A stretch of 64,000 nt of DNA from Desulfobacterium sp. (GTDB lineage Bacteria > Desulfobacterota > Desulfobacteria > Desulfobacterales > Desulfobacteraceae), in NCBI GenBank assembly GCA_016342325.1, contig JAEINR010000021.1, positions 1 to 64,000 of the forward strand, in the 5' to 3' direction. Made by a program: the position numbers and the translations under genes. This document shows, piece after piece, positions 6,916 through 15,737 of this stretch (the first letter of the stretch is position 1; every line of letters begins with the position of its first letter). The notes under the pieces were generated by a model, which was not told the origin of the DNA, did not search any database, and saw nothing but the letters and a program-made list of their open reading frames with translations.

Positions 6916-8781
6916 ATGACGCATACGTGGAAACAACGGCTAGTTCCCCCGGACCAGGCCCTGGCAAAGATCGAGCCCGGTATGAACCTTTTTCTGGGAA
7001 CCGGTGCGGCAGAGCCAAGAACCCTGATTAAGCGCCTCATGGAGTCCAACGAATCCAACCTCACGGATCTCACCCTGATCCAGATTGTGAGCCTGGGGGA
7101 CGCCATCTCCATTGACGCCCTGCGGTCGAACAAGTACCGGTTGAAGACTTTTTTCTCGGGGTGGGTGGCCAGCGAGGCCATCACCGCCGGTCGGGTGGAT
7201 CTGATCCCCAGCCGGTTTTCCGCCATTCCCGCCTTGATCAATGAGCACCAGATTCCCGTGGATGCCGCCCTGATCCAGATCTCCGAGCCCGATGAAGACG
7301 GCCTCTGTTCCCTGGGGATTGCCGTTGACGTGGCCCGCCAGGTCATGGCCCAGGCTGGCCTTGTCATTGGTGAGATCAACTCCACCGTGCCCCGCACCTT
7401 TGGCGACACCTTTGTGTCCATGGACGAGTTCGATTTTGTGGTGGAAGGCCGGGAACCCGTGCTCTATTTTCCCTGCTGGAAGGTCGATGATGTGTATGAC
7501 AAGGTTGCGGCCAACGTGGCCTCGGTGATCGAGGACGGCGCCTGCCTTGCCTTTTCTGCAGGGCCCTTGTTCGAAGCGTTGCCCAAGCACCTGGCCACCA
7601 AGCGTCATCTGGGTCTTCACACTCCCTTTATCACCGATGCGGTCATGAAACTGATCAAGAGCGGGGCGGTGACCAACCGGCGAAAATCGAACTATCGAGG
7701 CAAGACCCTCACCTCCTATGCCCTGGGATCGGCCGAGCTGATGCAGTGGCTGGACAAAAATCCCATGGTGGAGTTCCAGGGGGTGGCCCAGGTGTTCAAT
7801 CCCCTGGAGATCGGTCAAAACAGCCAGTTTGTCGCCATTATTCCCGCCAGAAAAGTGGATCTTACAAGCCGGATCGCCATGCACATGGGCCGGTGGAACG
7901 TCACCTCGGGTCCGGGCCAGACCATGGATTTCTTCAACGGCGCCGAGGTGTCCCGGGGCGGGTTCAACATTTTTGCCTTGCCCAGCCGTAATCTTGCGGG
8001 TGAGGCCAATATTTGCATCTCCATCAAGGCGTTTTCCAACCAGATCAATTTTCCCGATTCCGTGAATATGGTGGCCACCGAATACGGCATTGCCTCCCTG
8101 GCCGGTCGGACCGTCAGGGAAAGGGCCCAGGCCCTCATCGAGATCGCCCACCCGGACGATCGGTCAGACCTGATTGAGCAGGCTAAAAAAGATAAACTCC
8201 TCTACCCGGACCAGATTTTCCTCCACGAGAGCTCCCGGCTTTATCCCAACGACATTGCCGAGAACCACACCTTTAAGAACAACACCCTGGTGCGGTTCAG
8301 GGCCATCAAACCGTCGGATGAAGAGGGGATGCGCAGGCTCTTTTACCGGTTCTCGGACGAGGCCATCTATTACCGCTATTTCACCCCCGTCAAGACCATG
8401 TCCCACGCAAAGATGCAGGAGTATGTCAATGTGGATTACCGGAATGTGTTATCCATGGTGGGGCTTGTGGGGTCACCGGGCCAGGGCAGTATCATTGCCG
8501 AAGCACGGTTTGCAAGGCATAGGGACAAACCCCTTGTGGATGTGGCCTTTATCGTGGATGAGAAGTTCCAGGGCCTTGGCATTGCCACCCATCTCTATCG
8601 CATGCTGGCAAGGCTTGCCCGGCAGCGGGGGGCCAAGGGAATGACCGCAGATGTCCTGTCCTCCAACCTTTCCATGATGAAGGTGTTTGAAAAAGGGGAT
8701 TATCCGGTGCAATCCCGGTTCGAGGATGGGGCCCATGCCCTGTTCATCCCCTTTGAACCGGATAGCGGAGAGACGTTCTAG
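6916..8781 (+). CDS. Acetyl-CoA hydrolase/transferase family protein fused to a GNAT domain
   Basis: Predicted CoA-transferase or CoA-thioester hydrolase (4-hydroxybutyrate/acetate CoA-transferase family) with a C-terminal acetyltransferase-fold domain. Residues ~1-430 carry the CoA-transferase halves (LFLGTGAAEPRTLIKRLME; ENICIS-type region AGEANICISIKAF; EYGIASLAGRTVRERAQALI). Residues ~465-615 are GNAT-like (DEKFQGLGIATHLYRMLARLARQRG is the acetyl-CoA loop). The fusion is a recognised architecture. The tracked start at 6835 overlaps the previous gene by 77 bp. The ATG at 6916, four bases after its stop, gives 621 residues and begins MTHTWKQRL. The physiological acyl group is not known. Confidence 0.88.
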   Translation: MTHTWKQRLVPPDQALAKIEPGMNLFLGTGAAEPRTLIKRLMESNESNLTDLTLIQIVSLGDAISIDALRSNKYRLKTFFSGWVASEAITAGRVDLIPSRFSAIPALINEHQIPVDAALIQISEPDEDGLCSLGIAVDVARQVMAQAGLVIGEINSTVPRTFGDTFVSMDEFDFVVEGREPVLYFPCWKVDDVYDKVAANVASVIEDGACLAFSAGPLFEALPKHLATKRHLGLHTPFITDAVMKLIKSGAVTNRRKSNYRGKTLTSYALGSAELMQWLDKNPMVEFQGVAQVFNPLEIGQNSQFVAIIPARKVDLTSRIAMHMGRWNVTSGPGQTMDFFNGAEVSRGGFNIFALPSRNLAGEANICISIKAFSNQINFPDSVNMVATEYGIASLAGRTVRERAQALIEIAHPDDRSDLIEQAKKDKLLYPDQIFLHESSRLYPNDIAENHTFKNNTLVRFRAIKPSDEEGMRRLFYRFSDEAIYYRYFTPVKTMSHAKMQEYVNVDYRNVLSMVGLVGSPGQGSIIAEARFARHRDKPLVDVAFIVDEKFQGLGIATHLYRMLARLARQRGAKGMTADVLSSNLSMMKVFEKGDYPVQSRFEDGAHALFIPFEPDSGETF

Positions 8782-8788
8782 GGATTAT

Positions 8789-8815
8789 CGCTATCCCCTG
8801 GGAATAGCGCATCTT
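8789..8815. terminator. Putative bidirectional terminator between convergent genes
   Basis: CGCTATCCCC-T-GGGAATAGCG is a near-perfect inverted repeat, with one mismatch, placed between the stops of two convergent genes. A short T-containing stretch follows on the plus strand. Confidence 0.5.
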
Positions 8816-8821
8816 TAATTA

Positions 8822-9589
8822 CTAGGCCTGGTCGGCGATGATGCGCAGGCCTTCCAGGGTCAGGGTGTTGTCCACGGTCTCGATGGTTTCGGACACGTCT
8901 GCGATGAGTACGGCAAGGCCGCCGGTGGCAATAACCTTGGGGACGGTTCCCATCTCCTTTGCCATCCTTTTGACCATACCGTCCACCAGGGCAGCGTTTC
9001 CAAAGATGAGGCCTGACTTGATGCTGTCGATGGTGTTGTTCCCGATCACGGTTGGCGGCGCCCTGAATATTTCGACCCGGGGCAGTTTGGACGCCCGCTG
9101 GAACAAGGCTTCGGCCGAGATCATCACCCCGGGGGTGATGGCCCCTCCCAGGTATTCGCCCTTGTCTGAGACGGCGTCAAAGGTGGTGGCCGTGCCAAAG
9201 TCGATGATGATCATGCTGGTATGGTACCGCTCAAAGGCGGCCACGGCATTGACGATCCTGTCCGCTCCCACCTCGGCCGGGTTGCTGTAGCGAATGGGCA
9301 TGAGTTTCTTTACTGAGTCTGGGTTGATCCAGAGGGGTTCCTGGTTGAGATAGTCCCTGCAAAAGGTGTCCAGGATGCTGTTGGCTGTTGGAACCACCGA
9401 GGATATTATCGTTCGCTTGATGGTTGACATATCAAAGTTCTTGTCTGCAAAAAGTGCCTTGGCAAGGATGTTGAACTCATCGGTGGTGCTTTTCCGGATG
9501 GTACTGATCCGCCAGTCCACAACCAGGGTTTCCTTGTCAAATACGCCCAGAACGGTGTTGGTGTTTCCCACATCTATTACCAGCAGCAT
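8822..9589 (-). CDS. coaX: Type III pantothenate kinase
   Basis: Phosphorylates pantothenate in the first step of coenzyme A synthesis. Type III enzymes need a monovalent cation and are not feedback-inhibited by CoA. The protein begins LLVIDVGNTNTVLGVFD, the ASKHA-fold phosphate-1 motif. It also has the conserved IDFGTATTFDAVS (phosphate-2 region) and ATGGLA near the C-terminus. Length 255 is normal. AGAGGAG precedes the ATG. It is the last gene of the run tilS-ftsH-folP-ybbR-coaX, starting 9 bp after ybbR. Confidence 0.95.
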   Translation of the reverse strand: MLLVIDVGNTNTVLGVFDKETLVVDWRISTIRKSTTDEFNILAKALFADKNFDMSTIKRTIISSVVPTANSILDTFCRDYLNQEPLWINPDSVKKLMPIRYSNPAEVGADRIVNAVAAFERYHTSMIIIDFGTATTFDAVSDKGEYLGGAITPGVMISAEALFQRASKLPRVEIFRAPPTVIGNNTIDSIKSGLIFGNAALVDGMVKRMAKEMGTVPKVIATGGLAVLIADVSETIETVDNTLTLEGLRIIADQA

Positions 9590-9598
9590 GGCTCTCCT

Positions 9599-10516
9599 CT
9601 ACTCAATGGTTACGGTGAACAGTTCGGGTCTTGTGTCAGCCAGTATCAGACCCACGGGAAGCTCTATGACCGCCCGGCGGACGTAAACCCCGGGGGTCAG
9701 TCCTTCCAGGTCAATGTATATCCTAAACTGCTCCGTGAATCCACTTTTTTTAAGCGTATTATGGGGGCCCTTAACCTTTATCTCCATGGTGGCCGGAACA
9801 ATGGTTGTTTTTGGGGGTGCGTTTTTCGTGGTGATGGGGATTTGTTCAAAGGTTTGGGTGACAATGGTTTCAACGATGGGAACCGTGGCCACAACCATGG
9901 CTGTGGCGGTCTCAACCGTTGCCGAGAAATCAAGGTCCAGGGGAAGGTTCTTCTTGAAGTTTTCCCTGGCATTGCTGATGTCCACGGGTTTTGTCAGGAT
10001 GAAGGTCAAGGCGTCCAGGGCGGATTCCGCACCGATTACCTCCACCACCATGGGGTCTGTGGCAGCATCAAGGACAGTGTAGCCGGGTGCGGGTTTCCCC
10101 GTGTAGGGGACATGGACCGGAAGGCGTTTTACCAACTTCTTCTCCAGGCGCACCGTGATGAACGAAGGGGTGATGCTGATGATGTCGATCCTTGGGTGGA
10201 GGGGAATCCGCTCCTCCATCACCGGTATGGAGTAGAGGCCCGGGTCGATGGTGCTGGCGGTTCCGGCAGGATCCAGGGCAAGGTCTGTGTAAAGATCCAC
10301 AAGATAGCTCAAGTCCTCCTGGCTTGCCCGTTTTATTAGTCTTGACGATCCTTTGATCCGGATCTCCAGGTTGGTGGCATGGGACGGCATCTTAACAAGG
10401 TTTGAGGGGGGGGACGAGAATCCCAGGGGGACAAGGAGGTTGGTCTCTACCGGCTCCGGGCTACACCCCGTTAACAGGATGATGACAAGGGCTGTGATGA
10501 CGACAAGGCGCCCCAT
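9599..10516 (-). CDS. ybbR: YbbR-domain (CdaR-like) protein, predicted lipoprotein
   Basis: Envelope protein with repeated YbbR domains, best known as CdaR, the regulator of the diadenylate cyclase CdaA. The tracked ORF begins at 10567 inside folP. The ATG at 10516 has AGAGGA upstream and yields MGRLVVITALVIILLTGCSP, a lipoprotein signal with lipobox LTGC, so it is the better start (305 residues). The mature part holds at least three YbbR-like repeats recognisable by VPV-type edges (RLPVHVPYTGKPAPGYTVLD; KNLPLDLDFS; LTPGVYVRRAVIELP). No cdaA lies next to it, although cdaA-ybbR is the usual pair. Confidence 0.75.
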   Translation of the reverse strand: MGRLVVITALVIILLTGCSPEPVETNLLVPLGFSSPPSNLVKMPSHATNLEIRIKGSSRLIKRASQEDLSYLVDLYTDLALDPAGTASTIDPGLYSIPVMEERIPLHPRIDIISITPSFITVRLEKKLVKRLPVHVPYTGKPAPGYTVLDAATDPMVVEVIGAESALDALTFILTKPVDISNARENFKKNLPLDLDFSATVETATAMVVATVPIVETIVTQTFEQIPITTKNAPPKTTIVPATMEIKVKGPHNTLKKSGFTEQFRIYIDLEGLTPGVYVRRAVIELPVGLILADTRPELFTVTIE

Positions 10517-10559
10517 CCGGGATCCTCTGTGGCGATCACAGGCGTTTTTTCGGTTTGGG

Positions 10560-11423
10560 TCAGGCATTCATGATGGCTGTAGTGATACGGGCCACTGGGG
10601 CAAAGGCTGCCACGTCATGGACCCTGACGATCTCCGCGCCGTTCAGGAGGCAGGCGGCAGCTGCCGCCATGGTTCCCTGTTCCGCCTCAAGGTCATCGGC
10701 CTTGACGGGCTTACCGGTGGCGTCGGACAGGATCTTCTGGATGAACGACTTCCGGGAGGGTCCCATGAGAACGGGGTAGCCAAGGGCCTTGATCTGCTCA
10801 AGGTGCTTGATGAGCAGCAGGTTATGGGTCACTGTCTTGCCGAATCCGATACCGGGATCGAGGATGATTCTGTTCCTCTGAATCCCGGCTGAAAGGGCGA
10901 CCTCGATCCGGGCCGTGAGATGGTCAACGATCTCCTGTATGAGGTCGTTGTAGGACGGCTTGATCTGCATGGTCTCGGGGGTCCCCTTCATGTGCATGAG
11001 GATGATGGGCACCCCGGTATCCCGTGCCACCTCTGCCATGGCAGGGTCGGTCTCCATGGCAGAGATGTCGTTGATGATCCCAGCGCCCGCCTTGATGGCC
11101 TCCCGTGCCACGTCGGCCTTGACCGTGTCGATGGAGATGGGCACATCAATCTGTTTTGACAGGCGTTCGATTACTGGAATGACCCGTTCCATCTCCTGGT
11201 CTGCCGGAACATGCTCGGCAAACGGCCGGGAGGATTCCCCGCCGATGTCGAGGATCCCGGCGCCTGCCTTGACAAGGGCAAGCCCGTGGGCCACAGCGTT
11301 ATCCAGGCCCAGGTATTTGCCACCGTCGGAAAACGAGTCCGGGGTGGCGTTGAGGATGCCCATGATGCAGGGGCCCTTGTCAAAATCCAGGGAGAATCGG
11401 TTCCATTCCATCCGGTTTGTCAT
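10560..11423 (-). CDS. folP: Dihydropteroate synthase
   Basis: Condenses 6-hydroxymethyl-dihydropterin pyrophosphate with p-aminobenzoate in folate synthesis; target of sulfonamides. The signature MGILNATPDSFSDGGKYL is intact, as are DIGGESSRP, ISIDTVKADVAREAI, and DPGIGFGKTVTHN. The C-terminal RVHDVAAF motif is also present. Length 287 is typical. Its start overlaps the ftsH stop by one base (TAATG), indicating tight coupling. The TIM-barrel fold and all pterin-binding motifs are present, so function is secure. Confidence 0.96.
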   Translation of the reverse strand: MTNRMEWNRFSLDFDKGPCIMGILNATPDSFSDGGKYLGLDNAVAHGLALVKAGAGILDIGGESSRPFAEHVPADQEMERVIPVIERLSKQIDVPISIDTVKADVAREAIKAGAGIINDISAMETDPAMAEVARDTGVPIILMHMKGTPETMQIKPSYNDLIQEIVDHLTARIEVALSAGIQRNRIILDPGIGFGKTVTHNLLLIKHLEQIKALGYPVLMGPSRKSFIQKILSDATGKPVKADDLEAEQGTMAAAAACLLNGAEIVRVHDVAAFAPVARITTAIMNA

Positions 11424-13396
11424 TATTTGGTCGTCCCTTCCTCCGGGGTCTCGTCTTCATCCCCAGGGGCCTGGTCTGCTTCGTCGTCGGTTGACTCTTT
11501 TGCTTCAGCGTCTGTAGACGTTTTTGCTTCCGTGTCGTCGTCTTCAGCTGTTTCTTTCGCGTCGGTCTTCGGTTTAACGAATTTCTCGACGGAGGGCTTG
11601 AAGTCAGGCTTCATGGACAGAATCAGCTCGTCCAGTTCCTCGCCCATGACCGTTTCTTTTTCCATGAGAAGATCGGAAAGACGGTGGAGGATCTCGATGT
11701 TTTCGAGCAACACCTCTTTGGCTTTGGCATAGTTGCGGTTGATGACGTCTGATACCTCCGCATCGATCTTTCTGGCCGTATCCTCGGAATACTCCCTGGC
11801 CTGGCCCACATCCCGTCCGATGAAGATCTGCTCGTCACCCTTGTCAAAGGCAAGGGGACCCAGGTTGTCGCTCATGCCCCAGGTTCTGATCATCTTGTTG
11901 GCCAGGGCTGTTGCCTGCTTGATGTCGTTGGATGCGCCGGTTGAGATCCGGTTAAAGATGATCTCCTCCGCTACCCGGCCGCCATATGCCACGGCAAGTT
12001 CGCTCTGGAGCTGGTCCTTGTACTTGAAGTCCCGCTCCTCGGGCAGAAACCAGGTGACCCCGGCCGCTCGTCCCCTGGGAATGATGGTGATCTTGTTCAC
12101 GGCATCGGTGCCGGGCAACAGTCTTGCCACCAGGGCATGGCCTGCCTCGTGGTAGGCGGTGGTTTTCAGTTCGTCTTCCCGGCGCACCTTGGATTTGCGT
12201 TCAAGCCCCATGTAGACCTTGTCCTTGGCATCTTCGAAATCGTTCATGTCAAGCTTTTCATGGTCCCGTTTGGCTGCGAGCAGCGCTGCTTCGTTCACAA
12301 GGTTTTCAAGGTCGGCACCGGAAAATCCCGGGGTGCCCTTGGCAAGGACCAGGGTGTCGATATCGTCGCTCAGGGGGGTTTTCTTCATGTGCACCTCGAG
12401 GATGCCCTCCCTGCCCAGGATGTCGGGAAGGTCCACATAGACCTGACGATCGAACCGGCCGGGTCTCAGCAGGGCGGGATCCAGTACGTCGGCCCGGTTG
12501 GTGGCCGCCATGAGGATAACGCCTTCGTTGGATTCAAATCCGTCCATCTCTACCAGGAGCTGGTTCAGGGTCTGCTCCCGCTCATCGTGTCCGCCGCCCA
12601 TACCGGCGCCCCGCTGGCGGCCGACGGCATCGATCTCGTCGATGAAGATGATGCAGGGGGCGTTTTTCTTGCCCTGGGCAAAGAGATCCCTCACCCTTGA
12701 GGCACCCACACCCACGAACATCTCCACAAAGTCGGAGCCGGAGATGGTATAAAAGGGTACGCCTGCCTCGCCGGCAACGGCACGGGAGAGCAGGGTCTTT
12801 CCGGTTCCGGGGGCACCCACCAGGAGCACGCCCTTGGGGATGCGGCCGCCGAGCCGGGTGTATTTGCTTGGATCCTTCAGGAAATCAACGACTTCGGTGA
12901 GTTCCTCCTTGGCTTCGTCAATGCCGGCCACATTGTCAAAGGTGACCTTGTCCCCTTTGTCTGAGATGAGCCGGGCACGGCTCTTGCCAAAGGACATGGC
13001 CTTTCCGCCGCCCCCACCCTGCATCTGCCGCATGAAAAAGATCCACACACCGATGAGAACGATCATGGGTAGCCAGGAGACGACAATGGACATGAGCCAG
13101 GACGATTCCGCAGGGGGCTTGGCCTTGATGGCCACGCCGCTGTTTCGCAGGGTTTTGATGAGTTCTCCGTCCCGGGGAGCAAAGGTGGAAAATCGTGATC
13201 CGCTGTTGTCCGTGACATAGAGTTCCTGGCCCTGGATCACGACGCTCTGGACCCGGTCGCTCTCAACCATTGCAAGGAATTCTGAGTAGCCGATGGAGGT
13301 TTCTGCCACATGCTGCTGGTTGAAGATATTATATAGCATCACCATCATCAGCACTATGACCAGCCATAGGGAGAGGTTCTTGTAAAACTGATTCAA
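11423..13396 (-). CDS. ftsH: ATP-dependent zinc metalloprotease FtsH
   Basis: Membrane-anchored AAA+ protease that degrades misfolded membrane proteins and short-lived regulators. Two N-terminal membrane helices ([19 protein letters not shown] and [20 protein letters not shown]) flank a periplasmic domain. The AAA module has Walker [20 protein letters not shown], Walker [16 protein letters not shown] and the [12 protein letters not shown]. The zinc site HEAGH lies near residue 420. The C-terminal ~60 residues are very rich in Asp, Glu and Thr. The start is TTG, with AAAGGA upstream, which is unusual for this gene and may lower its translation. tilS lies just upstream and folP follows with a one-base overlap. 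Confidence 0.96.
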   Translation of the reverse strand: MNQFYKNLSLWLVIVLMMVMLYNIFNQQHVAETSIGYSEFLAMVESDRVQSVVIQGQELYVTDNSGSRFSTFAPRDGELIKTLRNSGVAIKAKPPAESSWLMSIVVSWLPMIVLIGVWIFFMRQMQGGGGGKAMSFGKSRARLISDKGDKVTFDNVAGIDEAKEELTEVVDFLKDPSKYTRLGGRIPKGVLLVGAPGTGKTLLSRAVAGEAGVPFYTISGSDFVEMFVGVGASRVRDLFAQGKKNAPCIIFIDEIDAVGRQRGAGMGGGHDEREQTLNQLLVEMDGFESNEGVILMAATNRADVLDPALLRPGRFDRQVYVDLPDILGREGILEVHMKKTPLSDDIDTLVLAKGTPGFSGADLENLVNEAALLAAKRDHEKLDMNDFEDAKDKVYMGLERKSKVRREDELKTTAYHEAGHALVARLLPGTDAVNKITIIPRGRAAGVTWFLPEERDFKYKDQLQSELAVAYGGRVAEEIIFNRISTGASNDIKQATALANKMIRTWGMSDNLGPLAFDKGDEQIFIGRDVGQAREYSEDTARKIDAEVSDVINRNYAKAKEVLLENIEILHRLSDLLMEKETVMGEELDELILSMKPDFKPSVEKFVKPKTDAKETAEDDDTEAKTSTDAEAKESTDDEADQAPGDEDETPEEGTTK

Positions 13397-13468
13397 GAGA
13401 ATTTCCTTTCTGATAGGTTAAATTTAGTTAAACATACATTCAGAAACCATAATAACCATGTATTGCGA

Positions 13469-14581
13469 TTAGGCAAGAAAAACTTTTTTCTTGTTCTGCA
13501 ACCGTTTCTTGCTTTTGATCGCTCTTCCGATCTCCCTTAACGGACGGGATTCCTTTTTAAAACAGAGGGCGTTGTTTTGCTTGATGATCCGGATTCGGTC
13601 GGGAAGGTCCAGGCTCTCCCCCGGGGTGGTGGCGGCGGCAAGCTGTGCGATGGCGTCGATGTGGGTAAGGGTGATCCGTTTCAGGTCGCTCTTGACCCGT
13701 TCCAGGGCCTTTCGCGCCACCCGTCGCTTCAGGGCCGTGGGCAGTGCGTTAAAGGCATCCAGGCAAAGCAGGACCTGGGTGTCCGACGCCTCGACCTTTG
13801 TCCTTTCAAAAACCGTCCCGGTCTCGGTTTCCATCCAGGCCTCCTCATCCCTGAGGATTCGGCTCAACCGGTTCAGGGTCTGGGTGATGCCGGGGTTGTA
13901 CTCTTTCTCCAGCAGGGGGATCAGCAGGTGCCTGACCCTGTTTCTCAGGAACACGGTTTCCAGATTGGTGGAATCGGTCACATAGGCCTGGTTTTCAGCG
14001 TTGAGAAACGCGATGATCTCCTCCCTGGACTGCTCCATCAGCGGCCGGATGATCCAGTTGTCCCGGGTGGGGGGGATGCCTGAAAGCCCCTTGGGGCCGC
14101 TTCCCCGCAAGAGGTTCATGAGGATGAGTTCCGCATTGTCGTTAAGGTTGTGGCCAAGGGCGGTTTTGGTGTAGGCGTTCTCCCGGCAGATCCGTTCAAA
14201 AAAGGCGTAGCGGACATCCCTTGCCGCCTCTTCAACCGACTGGCGGTTCTTCCGGGCAAGGGCTGCCACGTCCACCCGCTCAAGGTGGAAGGGGAGCGCA
14301 TGGGCTTCAGCAAGGTTGCGGACAAACCCTTCGTCCCCCAGGGACTCCTCGCCCCGAAGGGTGTGGTTGATGTGGGCGATGCCCAGATTCAGCCGGTACT
14401 CGTTTTTAATGGCGAGGAAGGCCAGGAGCAGGGCCACGGAATCGGGTCCGCCTGAAACCCCCAATAGGACGGATTGGCCCGGCAGGAGCATTCTGTGGGC
14501 TGCCAACGTCTCGCAAACTGTGTGAATAAAGGGTGCTTTTGTTTTTGCTATAGGTCTGTCGGATCTCTCTGTCATGGTCAT
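13469..14581 (-). CDS. tilS: tRNA(Ile)-lysidine synthetase
   Basis: Converts cytidine 34 of the CAU-anticodon isoleucine tRNA to lysidine, so that it reads AUA. The PP-loop SGGPDSVALLL is near residue 45. The second PP-ATPase motif is LGHNLNDNAELILMNLLRGSG. Between these lies the tRNA-binding region, and the C-terminal domain (~260-350) is of TilS type. The protein is 370 residues, within the normal range. It is upstream of ftsH, a conserved neighbour in many bacteria. The extreme C-terminus is lysine-rich (AIKSKKRLQNKKK). Confidence 0.93.
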   Translation of the reverse strand: MTMTERSDRPIAKTKAPFIHTVCETLAAHRMLLPGQSVLLGVSGGPDSVALLLAFLAIKNEYRLNLGIAHINHTLRGEESLGDEGFVRNLAEAHALPFHLERVDVAALARKNRQSVEEAARDVRYAFFERICRENAYTKTALGHNLNDNAELILMNLLRGSGPKGLSGIPPTRDNWIIRPLMEQSREEIIAFLNAENQAYVTDSTNLETVFLRNRVRHLLIPLLEKEYNPGITQTLNRLSRILRDEEAWMETETGTVFERTKVEASDTQVLLCLDAFNALPTALKRRVARKALERVKSDLKRITLTHIDAIAQLAAATTPGESLDLPDRIRIIKQNNALCFKKESRPLREIGRAIKSKKRLQNKKKVFLA

Positions 14582-14632
14582 TTGCGTCTTGATTCTCTGG
14601 GTTGCGGTTGTACCGATCTTTGTCCCGACCGG

Positions 14633-14692
14633 GTTCTCTCTTCTGGGTCAGAGCTCTTTCTTTTGGATCAGAGTTATCTCTTTTGGATCAGG
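14633..14692. repeat. Three tandem imperfect 20-bp repeats at the metV 3' end
   Basis: Units 14633-14652, 14653-14672 and 14673-14692 share the pattern GTTMTCTCTTTTGGATCAGR. The third unit covers the stop and last codons of the metV-like gene, so its final residues (TLIQKR) are encoded by the repeat. Confidence 0.7.
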
Positions 14693-15324
14693 GTTCTCTG
14701 GGTTTGGTTCTGCCACTTCACGGTGGGCCGGATCTTCTTGATGTTGTCCAGCCGGTTCTGGTCTTTTAAACGGTTGTATATCTCTACCCAGGCGCAGGGG
14801 ATGTTGGGGTTTACCTCGCACATGCTGCCGCTTGTGCCGCCGCAGGGCCCGTTGAACAGCCCTTTTGCACACCGGGTCACAGGACAAACCCCGCCGGTGT
14901 AGCCCACCACGCACTCGCCGCAGGCCCTGCACCGCTCTTCGTAGACGCCGATGTCCCGGTCGATGCCGATGGCGACGGTGTCCACGGCCGGAAACATCGG
15001 CACTCCGGGATAGAGCTCGGCCATGTACTGGCAGCCGGCACCGCAGGCCATGGAAAGGGCGCAGTCATATTTATCGATGATCTGTTTGAGTTCATCGATA
15101 AACACGGGGTTGCACTGGCGTTCGATGGTGTATCCGGTGGCACGGCCCGGTTTCCGTTCCGCCTTGAAAACGAGGTTGAGCTCGGCACAGAGCCTGTCCA
15201 CCTCTTTTTGCCCGCCGCCAAGGCATACCGAGGCACAGCCGCCGCACCCCACGATCAGTATTTGGGCATAGTCTTGGACGGTTTCGACAATTTCCTTGAG
15301 GTCTTTCTGGGTTACCTTGATCAT
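14674..15324 (-). CDS. metV: MetV-like protein (methylenetetrahydrofolate reductase C-terminal domain family)
   Basis: Iron-sulfur/zinc protein of the MetV type, which partners MetF methylenetetrahydrofolate reductase in the methyl branch of the Wood-Ljungdahl pathway. Cysteine motifs are numerous: GCGGCASVCLGGG near residue 25, ACGAGCQY in the middle, and RCRACGECVVGYTGGVCPV plus CAKGLFNGPCGG near the C-terminus. The last of these is the MetV signature. The length of 216 residues fits. No metF is adjacent. Instead it is preceded, with a one-base overlap (TAATG), by an HdrC-like ferredoxin and a cytochrome b subunit. The pairing suggests a membrane-linked electron route, which is inference. 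Confidence 0.82.
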   Translation of the reverse strand: MIKVTQKDLKEIVETVQDYAQILIVGCGGCASVCLGGGQKEVDRLCAELNLVFKAERKPGRATGYTIERQCNPVFIDELKQIIDKYDCALSMACGAGCQYMAELYPGVPMFPAVDTVAIGIDRDIGVYEERCRACGECVVGYTGGVCPVTRCAKGLFNGPCGGTSGSMCEVNPNIPCAWVEIYNRLKDQNRLDNIKKIRPTVKWQNQTQRTLIQKR

Positions 15325-15716
15325 TATTCTATTTTTCCTTCTTCAAAGTCGTGAACAACGCCCTGGGACCTGCAGATCTGCCTTGCCAGGGAGATCAGTG
15401 AGGGAATGTCTATCCCAAGGGGACAGTAACACCGGGTGCACAGGACGCACCGTTTCCACACAATGTCCCTGATCTCTTCCAGTTCGGCCCGGGTCACCTT
15501 TCCCTTTTTCTTGTAAATCGTTCCAATGCTGTTGATCACTTTGTGGGAGGGCATGTACTTGGGATCGTTTTTCCGGCATCGGTACAAAAAACAGCTGTCC
15601 GCACAAAGGGCGCAGTGGGCACAGCTCTTGAGGGAGACCACGACCTCCTTTTTTCTTTCCCAGAGGATCTCGCGAATTTTCCGGCTGTCTATTTCCGGTG
15701 GGTTCTGTATGGTCAT
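15324..15716 (-). CDS. HdrC-like 4Fe-4S ferredoxin-type protein
   Basis: Small electron-transfer protein (130 residues) with two cysteine clusters. The first, CAHCALCADSCFLYRC, has the standard CX2CX2CX3C. The second, CVLCTRCYCPLGID, has CX2CX2CXC, a shortened last interval compared with the usual CX2CX2CX3CP. The overall layout resembles HeterodisulfideC subunits, which pass electrons between a membrane cytochrome b and a catalytic partner. It lies between a NarI/HdrE-like membrane protein and metV in one operon. The ATG is 21 bp after the upstream gene's stop. Confidence 0.8.
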   Translation of the reverse strand: MTIQNPPEIDSRKIREILWERKKEVVVSLKSCAHCALCADSCFLYRCRKNDPKYMPSHKVINSIGTIYKKKGKVTRAELEEIRDIVWKRCVLCTRCYCPLGIDIPSLISLARQICRSQGVVHDFEEGKIE

Positions 15717-15737
15717 GGCAGGGGAGGGTTGGCACGT

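Noticed and set aside
6940-8151. 403-codon minus-strand ORF
   Set aside because: Antisense shadow of the CoA-transferase-GNAT gene; composition is Gly/His/Gln-rich and resembles no protein.
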